Source of the DNA: JANOAR01 sp031411235
Lineage (GTDB): Bacteria > Verrucomicrobiota > Verrucomicrobiia > Verrucomicrobiales > Verrucomicrobiaceae
DNA: 12,256 bases
NCBI GenBank assembly: GCA_031411235.1
Contig: JANOAR010000089.1
Coordinates: 1-12,256 of the forward strand
Direction: 5' to 3'
This document shows, piece by piece, positions 6,394-12,256 of this stretch. The notes under the pieces are model-generated. The model was not told the origin of the DNA and made no database searches. It saw nothing but the letters and a program-made list of their open reading frames with translations. How positions within the stretch are numbered: position 1 is the stretch's first letter; the number at the start of each line of letters is the position of its first letter. The position numbers and the translations under genes were made by a program.

Positions 6394-7065
6394 TCACCGC
6401 TCCAAATACATTACCACGGCCTCTGTGCGGGAGTGGACATGGAGCTTCAGATAAATGCTGCGCATGTAGGTGCGCACGGTCTCGAAGCTGAGCCCCAGGC
6501 GGTCGGCGATTTGTTTGTAGAGGAGGCCTTTCGAGAGCAGTTCCAGGATCTCATCCTCGCGTGGGGCGAGGCCGGGCAAACCAGCACGCTTGGCGGGCAC
6601 GGCTGTTTTGGTGGTCGTGGTGCCGTGGAAAAATTTAACCATCTGCCGAGCTACACCGCTGCTCATGGGCGAGCCTCCTTCATGAACTTCGACGATAGCT
6701 TCGAGCAGTCGTGCGGGGGCAGTGCGCTTGAGTAGGTAGCCAGAGGCTCCTGCTTTGAGTGATTCAAAGAGTTTTTCCCCGTCATCGAAGACGGTGAACA
6801 TCAAGACCTGGGTCTCAGGCAAAACGTCCTTCAACCGTCGCACACACTCCACGCCATTCATCCCTGCTCCCATCTGGATGTCCATGATGACGACTTCCGG
6901 CTTCAGATCTGGCAGGGCATTCAGCGCCTCTTCGCCATTGCTACAAGCACGCAGCAGCTTCAAGCCGGGTGCCCCTTTTAACAAGGCACCGAGGCTCTCG
7001 CGCAGGGCTTTGTCATCCTCCACGACGGCAACGGTAATGGTGTGGGCTGGTGGTAGAGCGGACAT
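6394..7065 (-). CDS. NarL/FixJ-family response regulator (REC + LuxR-type HTH)
   Basis: A two-component transcription factor, activated by phosphorylation and binding DNA through a LuxR-type helix-turn-helix. Residues 11 to about 130 form the receiver domain: acidic pocket E17/D18, phosphoacceptor Asp62 in VVIMDIQMG, conserved Thr91 in MFTVFDD, and Lys113 in GYLLKR. A roughly 30-residue linker (HGTTTTKTAVPAKRAGLPG) leads to the HTH at about 165-223: LAPREDEILELLSKG, then YKQIADRLGLSFETVRTYM, ending KLHVHSRTEAVVMYLER. ATG 7065 is preferred over an in-frame TTG at 7083, which would add only six residues. Length, 223 residues, is normal. It lies 52 bp after ruvA on the same strand and could share its transcript. 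No histidine kinase gene is in the window, so the signal and targets are unknown. Confidence 0.93.
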   Translation of the reverse strand: MSALPPAHTITVAVVEDDKALRESLGALLKGAPGLKLLRACSNGEEALNALPDLKPEVVIMDIQMGAGMNGVECVRRLKDVLPETQVLMFTVFDDGEKLFESLKAGASGYLLKRTAPARLLEAIVEVHEGGSPMSSGVARQMVKFFHGTTTTKTAVPAKRAGLPGLAPREDEILELLSKGLLYKQIADRLGLSFETVRTYMRSIYLKLHVHSRTEAVVMYLER

Positions 7066-7117
7066 GGGGAAGGTGTGCGGCAAGGAGAGGCAGAAGGCAA
7101 GAGGCAGACGCTCGCCC

Positions 7118-7732
7118 TCACTTCATCACGCGCAGGGCTTCGCGCACCAGTTTATCCACGGTTGGCAGGGCACCGTCGAGCCCTGGCTGCTTGGCGACTT
7201 GCTGCACGGCCTTCAGCGCTTCGCCTTGTTTGTAACCCAGGGCGATGAGCGCGAGCAGTGCGTCGGACTGCGCTGCGGAGGCTGGATCGGCGGTGCCAGT
7301 GGTCTTGGCGGCCTGCCAGGCGGTGGTCACGCCGACTTTATCTTTTAACTCCAGCACGATGCGTTCGGCGGTCTTTTTGCCCACGCCGCTGATCCTTGCC
7401 AGTGCCGCCGTGTCCTCGCGAATGACGGCGTCTTTAAAGGCCGCGACGGGCAGCCCACTTAACACCGAGAGACCCATCTTTGGCCCGATGCCCGAGACGC
7501 GGTCGATCAATAAACGAAATAGATCGCGCTCCTCGCTGCTGAGGAAGCCGTAGAGCGTGTGGTCGCGATCGGTGACGTGATAGTGCGCGAGCAGTTGCAC
7601 CTCGGCCCCGATCTGCGGCAGGCGATCATAGGTGGAGAGCGGGATGAGGAGATGGTAGCCGACGCCATTGACATCGACGATGGCTTGGTGCGGCCATGCC
7701 TCGGCTAGGCGTCCACGGAGAAAGGCAATCAT
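7118..7732 (-). CDS. ruvA: Holliday junction branch migration protein RuvA
   Basis: RuvA tetramers bind four-way DNA junctions and position the RuvB motor for branch migration in recombinational repair. The 204-residue length matches the family (E. coli 203). The N-terminal OB-fold domain begins MIAFLRGRL and includes VDVNGVGYHLLIP and the segment TDRDHTLYGF, where acidic residues 55 and 57 occupy the acidic-pin position. Two helix-hairpin-helix motifs follow, at about 79-88 (VSGIGPKMGL) and 114-125 (ISGVGKKTAERI). A flexible Ala/Thr-rich linker (about 137-155) leads to the C-terminal domain that contacts RuvB (ALLALIALGYKQGEALKAV). ruvB and ruvC are not adjacent here. The gene lies 61 bp downstream of the SHD1-domain gene. 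Confidence 0.97.
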   Translation of the reverse strand: MIAFLRGRLAEAWPHQAIVDVNGVGYHLLIPLSTYDRLPQIGAEVQLLAHYHVTDRDHTLYGFLSSEERDLFRLLIDRVSGIGPKMGLSVLSGLPVAAFKDAVIREDTAALARISGVGKKTAERIVLELKDKVGVTTAWQAAKTTGTADPASAAQSDALLALIALGYKQGEALKAVQQVAKQPGLDGALPTVDKLVREALRVMK

Positions 7733-7793
7733 CCTCGGCGGTATCGGGCGAGGTGGTGCGGCGCAAGCACGATTTCCTTTTTCACCGCGAAGG

Positions 7794-8294
7794 TTACTTC
7801 GTGGCTGGCACCATCGCTGGCGCGGCTACGGGCTTGGCCACGACGGCGCGTTCCACCGTGGCGATGAAGTCGCGGTCGGCCTGCGAGAGGCGATCTAGCG
7901 CGAGTTCATAGGGCTTGTTGTTGAAGAACAAACGCACCTTACCATTGCTGACGACGGTCGGTTTGTTGGGCAGCGTCGGGGCTGCGGCAGGCGCGGGTTG
8001 GGCGGCTCCCTTGGTCTCCACGACGATGTCTTCAAAGGCGATCAACTTGGCCAGCAACGGCTTGCCATCCGTGCTCGTCCACTGGCGCTGACCGCTGAGA
8101 GTCAGGTAAGTAATGGTGCGAAAGGTCGGCTCGGGCTTTGCCACACTGGCGGCGGCTGAGGCGCTCGAAAGGCCATTGCTGGAGGTGCTCGTGCCTAGAC
8201 CTCGGGTTTGAAATTTGGTCGGTGTCGTAGGCACCACTTGAGCCTGAAGCCCGAGGTAGGAAAAAGCGAAGAGCAAGGCGAGGAGAGTCTTCAT
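7794..8294 (-). CDS. Secreted SHD1 (SLA1 homology domain 1) protein
   Basis: A 166-residue exported protein. MKTLLALLFAFSYLGLQAQ is a clear signal peptide, cleaved near residues 18-20. Residues about 20-60 are Ser/Thr/Ala-rich and probably disordered. From about residue 68 it matches the SHD1-like pattern common in planctomycete and verrucomicrobial exported proteins: RQWTSTDGKPLLAKLIAFED, then VRLFFNNKPYELALDRLSQADRDFI. In the usual domain these halves are nearly contiguous; here a roughly 25-residue Ala/Pro-rich insertion (about residues 100-125) splits them. The molecular role of bacterial SHD1 proteins is unknown. ATG 8294 is chosen because it starts the signal peptide. The same frame stays open upstream through an acidic segment to an ATG at 8441 and beyond, but that would bury the signal sequence. 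ruvA follows after 61 bp. Confidence 0.8.
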   Translation of the reverse strand: MKTLLALLFAFSYLGLQAQVVPTTPTKFQTRGLGTSTSSNGLSSASAAASVAKPEPTFRTITYLTLSGQRQWTSTDGKPLLAKLIAFEDIVVETKGAAQPAPAAAPTLPNKPTVVSNGKVRLFFNNKPYELALDRLSQADRDFIATVERAVVAKPVAAPAMVPATK

Positions 8295-8530
8295 AGTGCC
8301 GACAGTGTGCGGCCAAAGGTGATCGCAACGCAAGCACAAAGCTAGGCTCGGCTGTGCGGTATGCGCTTCTGCGCCTTCTTCGTGCTCGTCTTCGTAGTCT
8401 TCGACGGGGGCGAGGAGTTCGTGGAAATACTCGCGCTGCATGGTGGTTAAGGTTCGGCAGACAACGCCCCCCCTGCTCACGACGGAGTTCCACTGCGAAA
8501 TTGGCCACGCAGGAGCCGTAGGTTTCTGCA

Positions 8531-10741
8531 ATGCAGAATAAAGCTCTCTTGTTTGCTTGGATGATCGCCATGTGCGCTGGCACTGGTTTCGCCGTGGAAT
8601 CATCGCGGCCCATGAGCTTCGTCAATGACATCATGCCCATCCTCACGAAGGCGGGTTGCAACACGGGGGCTTGCCATGCGAAGGCGATCACGGGACAGCG
8701 GGGCTTCAGGCTTTCTCTCCTGGGGTTTGAGCCGCAGGAGGACTACGAGCACATCGTCAAAGAAGGCAAAGGACGGCGGGTCTTCCCCCCGGCACCGGAG
8801 CAGAGTTTGCTCATCACGAAGAGCGCCAACATCACGCCACATGGTGGTGGCAAGAAGCTGGAGCAGGGCTCGGATGGCTACAATGCCTTGGTTCGCTGGA
8901 TCAGCGAAGGCATGGCCTATGGCACGGAAAATGAACCCAAGCTCACCGCCATCGAAGTGGAGCCGAAGCGTCAGACCATGAAGATTTCCACCTCGCAGCA
9001 GCTCAAGGTGACGGCGCGATACTCGGACGGCAGCGCACGCGATGTCACCCCCATGGCGCTCTATGAGGCGAACGATAAAAGCATGGCCGAGGCGAACGAA
9101 GTGGGCCTCGTGAAGACACTCGACATCCCTGGTAATGTGGCCGTGATGGTGCGCTACTCGGGCCTCGTCTCGGTGTGCAGCATCTCGATCCCACTCGGCG
9201 CGCCCGTGGATTCACTGCCACCGGTGAAGAACTTCATCGACCAGTACATCTTTGCCAATCTGAAGCTGATCGGTGTGCCGCCGTCCCCTCTCTGTGATGA
9301 CTCCGCCTTTCTGCGCCGTGTGTCGCTCGACATTGGTGGTCGCCTGCCGACCTCGGAGGAAACCCAAGCCTTTCTCGTCAGCAAGATGCCAGATAAACGC
9401 GACCAAGCCATCGAAGCGCTACTGAACAGCCCCGACTATGCCGACTACTTTGCGAATAAATGGACGGCGCTGCTGAAAAATAAACGTGACGAAGCCGCCG
9501 ACATCACCGCGAACTTCGCCTTCCACGCATGGATGCGCGACAACCTGCTGGCGAACACACGCTACGACCAGATCGTGCGCCAGATCCTCGCCTCCACGGG
9601 CACCATCGTGTCGAACCCACCCGTGGCGTGGTTCAAGCGTGTGAAGGAGCCCACACAGCAGCTCGAAGACGTCGCGCAGCTCTTTCTCGGCGTGCGTATG
9701 CAGTGCGCCCAGTGCCATCATCACCCCTTCGAGCGCTGGAGCCAGCACGACTACTACAGCCTGTCTGCCTTCTTCAGCCAAGTGGGCCGCAAACCTACCG
9801 CCATCGCGGGTGAAGACCTCATCTTCCACAAGCGCGGCATCGCGCAGACGGAGAACAAAAAAACCAAGCTGCCTGTCAAACCTGCCGCACTGGGGCAGCC
9901 CACGCTCGACATTCCGCCTGATGAAGACCCTCGCCTGAAACTTGCCGATTGGATGAGCCAAAAGGCCAATCCTTTCTTCGCCAAATCGCTGGTGAACCGT
10001 TACTGGAAGCACTTCTTCAAGCGCGGCCTCGTCGAACCCGAGGACGACATTCGCGACACCAACCCCGCGACGAATCCCGAACTGCTCGACGCCCTCGCGA
10101 AGCACTTCATCGACAGCAACTACGACTTGAAAGCCGTCGTGCGTACCATCGCGCAGAGCCACACCTACCAGCTAAGCGCCACGCCCAATGCGCACAATGC
10201 CGTCGATCGCCAAGCCTTCTCTCACTTCTACCCGAAGCGAATGCAGGCCGAGGTGCTGCTCGACTCCATCGACATGGTCACAGGTGCGAAATCCGACTTT
10301 GCCGACCTCCCACCCGGCACCCGTGCCATCTCATTGCCGGACAACAGCTACACGCGCACTTCGGCCTTTCTGAAAGTCTTCGGTCGTCCCGAAGGCGCGA
10401 GCGTGTGTGAATGCGAGCGCGTGCAGTCCGCCAGCCTCGCGCAGAGCCTGCACCTCATGAATGCAAGCGACGTGAAGGCCAAGCTTAGCGCCAGCAATGG
10501 CCGCGCCATGTTACTCAGCAAAGCCGAGACCTCAGAGCCCAAACGCATCCGCGAACTCTACCTCGCCGCCTACGCCCGCACCCCCAGCGCCGATGAAATC
10601 CGCATCAGTGAAACCCACCTCGCCAAACCCCGCACGGATGCGCAGGGCAAGCCACTCGATGCGCAGACCTCGAAGCGCCAAGGTTATGAAGACCTGCTCT
10701 GGGCGCTGCTGAACACGAAGGAGTTTCTGTATAATCACTGA
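8531..10741 (+). CDS. Exported DUF1549/DUF1553 protein with cytochrome-like N-terminus and Ig-like domain
   Basis: A 736-residue protein of a class abundant in planctomycetes and verrucomicrobia, usually annotated as planctomycete-cytochrome/PSD1 proteins; the function is unresolved, with redox or polysaccharide-related roles suggested. A signal-like N-terminus (about 1-22, ending TGFA) leads to a cytochrome-like segment with CX4CH (C43, C48, H49 in GCNTGACHAK). Residues about 137-221 resemble a bacterial Ig-like (Big_2) domain: LKVTARYSDGSARDVTP. DUF1549 covers about 230-436 and contains CXXCH (C392, C395, H396, followed by HHPFERW). DUF1553 covers about 465-735, with SLVNRYWKHFFKRGLVEP and the typical C-terminal LLWALLNTKEFLYNH, so the protein is complete. 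ATG 8531 has TAGGTTT 12 bp upstream and no strong ribosome binding site. The usual DUF1501 partner is absent downstream; a truncated esterase follows instead. Confidence 0.93.
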   Translation: MQNKALLFAWMIAMCAGTGFAVESSRPMSFVNDIMPILTKAGCNTGACHAKAITGQRGFRLSLLGFEPQEDYEHIVKEGKGRRVFPPAPEQSLLITKSANITPHGGGKKLEQGSDGYNALVRWISEGMAYGTENEPKLTAIEVEPKRQTMKISTSQQLKVTARYSDGSARDVTPMALYEANDKSMAEANEVGLVKTLDIPGNVAVMVRYSGLVSVCSISIPLGAPVDSLPPVKNFIDQYIFANLKLIGVPPSPLCDDSAFLRRVSLDIGGRLPTSEETQAFLVSKMPDKRDQAIEALLNSPDYADYFANKWTALLKNKRDEAADITANFAFHAWMRDNLLANTRYDQIVRQILASTGTIVSNPPVAWFKRVKEPTQQLEDVAQLFLGVRMQCAQCHHHPFERWSQHDYYSLSAFFSQVGRKPTAIAGEDLIFHKRGIAQTENKKTKLPVKPAALGQPTLDIPPDEDPRLKLADWMSQKANPFFAKSLVNRYWKHFFKRGLVEPEDDIRDTNPATNPELLDALAKHFIDSNYDLKAVVRTIAQSHTYQLSATPNAHNAVDRQAFSHFYPKRMQAEVLLDSIDMVTGAKSDFADLPPGTRAISLPDNSYTRTSAFLKVFGRPEGASVCECERVQSASLAQSLHLMNASDVKAKLSASNGRAMLLSKAETSEPKRIRELYLAAYARTPSADEIRISETHLAKPRTDAQGKPLDAQTSKRQGYEDLLWALLNTKEFLYNH

Positions 10742-11646
10742 GCCACGGTGAGCTGCGCATCCCGCACACGGGTATGGTCGTCATCTCCGACATCGGCGAA
10801 GTGGGCGACATCCATCCCGCGCACAAAAAAGAGGTCGCACGTCGCCTCTCGCTTTGGGCGATGGCTAAGACTTACGGACACAGCGAGATCGACCCCAATG
10901 GCCCCCTTTACGCCAGCTATGCCGTCGAAGGCAGCGCCATCCGCGTGAAGTTCGACCACGCCGCCAGCGGCCTCGCCGCGCGCGATGGCAAACCACTCAC
11001 GCAATTTGAAGTCGCCGGACGCGATGGCCTCTTCCAGCCTGCGGAAGCGAAGATCGAAGGCGACAACGTTGTCATCAGTTCTGCCAAGCTGCCTGAACCA
11101 CGTCGCGCACGCTTCGCCTGGAGCAAGCTCGTCATCGCCAACCTCATGGACAAAGATGGCCTGCCCGCCACCGCCTTCCACACCCACTGGCCTGTCGATC
11201 CCGATCTCGGCGCAAACCTCGCCCGCGATTGCAAGTGGGAGAGCAGCGACAAGAACGATTACGGCTGGGACTTCGGCCTCACCGACGGCTCCTGGGCCTC
11301 GTTTGCACCGAACTGCTACGCCACCAGCAACACGGACAAGTTCCCCAAACACGTCACCATCGACCTCAAGCAATCGAAGCCCGTGAATCTCATCCGCTAT
11401 GGTGCTCCCGAACTCGGCTCTACCAAAACCGTCGCCGTCTCCCTGAGCACCGATGGCAAAACCTTCCGCGAGATCGGCAAGCATGTCTTCACCTTGGGCA
11501 AATCCGAACGTGCAGAGCTTTCCTTCGCCGATACGGAAGCCCGCTACATTCGCCTCACCTACCTGGATCACCATGTCGAAATGGCTGGCAACTTCCCGAA
11601 CACCTTCGGCTTCACGACGGAAGTGGAGGCCTATCGGACGAAGTAA
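10742..11646 (+). pseudogene. 5'-truncated sialate O-acetylesterase-like gene with F5/8-type C domain
   Basis: From MVVISDIGE (ATG 10774, 290 residues) the sequence matches the C-terminal part of SGNH-type sialate O-acetylesterases. It has the histidine block GDIHPAHKKEVARRLSLWA (His14), AKTYG, GPLYASYAVEGSAIRVKFDH, a GKPLTQFEVAG segment and LPATAF. Residues about 145-289 form a discoidin/F5/8 type C-like carbohydrate-binding domain (KHVTIDLKQSKPVNLIRYG, EARYIRLTYLDHH, ending EVEAYRTK). Family-like residues also continue upstream of the ATG in frame (ELRIPHTG at 10750-10773), so the open frame is a remnant. The N-terminal portion with the nucleophilic serine, the oxyanion-hole residues and any signal peptide is missing. 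The break coincides with the stop codon of the DUF1549/DUF1553 gene. The remnant could still yield a short protein from ATG 10774, but without a catalytic serine or export signal. Identification is from remembered family sequence. Confidence 0.75.
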
Positions 11647-11713
11647 ACGAAGCCACACTCCTTGTGCTCGTGTCTTGAACAGAATGCCCTCCTCGCCGCG
11701 TAGGTTTGGAGTG

Positions 11714-12256
11714 ATGAACCTCCGCTACCTATCGATCCTCATTCTGTTCACCGCATCTGCCTTCGCCCAGCAGGTGACATTGCCGCTGCCGCGCCTGCTC
11801 ACCATGATGCCGATGGGTGGACAGGTGGGCACGACCGTCGAAGTCATGATCACGGGCGAGAGCACGGAGGACGTGACGGAGTTGTTTTTCTCGACGCCGA
11901 AGATCACTGCGAAACTCGTGACTGGGACGGAGAACAAATTCACCATCAGCATCGCGGCGGATGCGCCGCTGGGCGTACATGATGCGCGAGTAATGTCGCG
12001 GCTCGGGATTTCGTCGGCGCGAGCATTCACGGTGGGCAAGCTGCCGGAAGTAACGCGTAGCAAGCCGAACAACAGCGTGGAGACAGCGATGGTTCTGTCG
12101 CCGAACTCCGTATGCAACGCGGTGATGACGCGGCGTGCGGTGGATTTTTATTCGTTCCAAGGCGTGAAGGGCAAACGTGTCACGGTGGATTGCGCGGCGG
12201 TCGGCATCGACTCGAAACTGACGCCCGTGTTGATCATCGGTGATGCCCAGGGACGC
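11714..12256 (+). CDS. Exported Ig-like/pre-peptidase C-terminal-domain protein (3' end outside window)
   Basis: The first 181 residues are visible. MNLRYLSILILFTASAFAQ is a signal peptide. Residues about 26-105 look like an IPT/Ig-like fold: MMPMGGQVGTTVEVMITGE, then ELFFSTPKI, then APLGVHDARVMSRLGISSAR. The linker LPEVTRSKPNNSVETAMVL leads into a segment typical of pre-peptidase C-terminal (PPC) domains (AVDFYSFQGVKGKRVTVDC, continuing to the edge). Proteins with this plan are frequent in verrucomicrobia and planctomycetes beside DUF1549/DUF1553 and DUF1501 genes; their role is unknown. ATG 11714 is the natural start. TAGGTTT lies 13 bp upstream, as before the 8531 gene, and GGAG sits too close to the ATG (2 nt) to be a good ribosome binding site. 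The gap to the esterase remnant is 67 bp. Confidence 0.85.
   Translation, partial: MNLRYLSILILFTASAFAQQVTLPLPRLLTMMPMGGQVGTTVEVMITGESTEDVTELFFSTPKITAKLVTGTENKFTISIAADAPLGVHDARVMSRLGISSARAFTVGKLPEVTRSKPNNSVETAMVLSPNSVCNAVMTRRAVDFYSFQGVKGKRVTVDCAAVGIDSKLTPVLIIGDAQGR

Noticed and set aside
10735..11658. Minus-strand 307-codon frame opposite the esterase remnant
   Set aside because: The plus strand has clear esterase and F5/8-type C motifs; the antisense reading has none.

Overview
The window looks like chromosomal DNA from a GC-rich member of the Verrucomicrobiota (Verrucomicrobiaceae / Prosthecobacter-like). This is inferred from gene content: a DUF1549/DUF1553 protein with planctomycete-type cytochrome motifs, a secreted SHD1-domain protein, a pre-peptidase/Ig-like secreted protein, a Verrucomicrobia-style tail-fibre-like surface protein, and a 50-residue basic protein matching the remembered PVC-superphylum signature small basic protein. 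No phage, IS, CRISPR, tRNA or rRNA gene was recognised.

Layout. (1) 1-1385: two paralogous tail-fibre-like surface-protein genes converge and are joined as a large inverted repeat. The arms are 474 bp, about 94.5% identical by hand alignment and free of indels, around a 76-bp spacer. The right copy (minus strand) has its start and signal peptide; the left copy (plus strand) enters from outside the window. Both lose recognisable homology at the junction, so this is either a real inverted duplication with loss of both 3' ends or an assembly join between paralogs. (2) 1577-3925: rnr (RNase R), plus strand, with a REP-like hairpin just upstream. (3) 3941-8294: a minus-strand block, in transcription order: SHD1-domain secreted protein, ruvA, NarL/FixJ-type response regulator, a 284-bp gap, PVC small basic protein, an overlapping RsuA/RluB-family pseudouridine synthase with a long basic repeat tail, and a four-helix membrane protein. 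(4) 8531-12256, plus strand: a complete secreted DUF1549/DUF1553 protein, then a 5'-truncated sialate O-acetylesterase-like remnant beginning right at its stop codon, then the start of an Ig-like/pre-peptidase secreted protein that leaves the window.

How the genes fit together. RNase R, the pseudouridine synthase and perhaps the small basic protein point to RNA/ribosome metabolism. RuvA belongs to Holliday-junction repair. The last block belongs to the poorly understood exported-protein repertoire that planctomycetes and verrucomicrobia carry in many copies. No clear new defence or mobile system is visible. The most unusual items are the inverted repeat at the left end, the decapitated esterase, the small basic gene overlapping the pseudouridine synthase, and the tandem 31-residue repeats in that synthase's tail.
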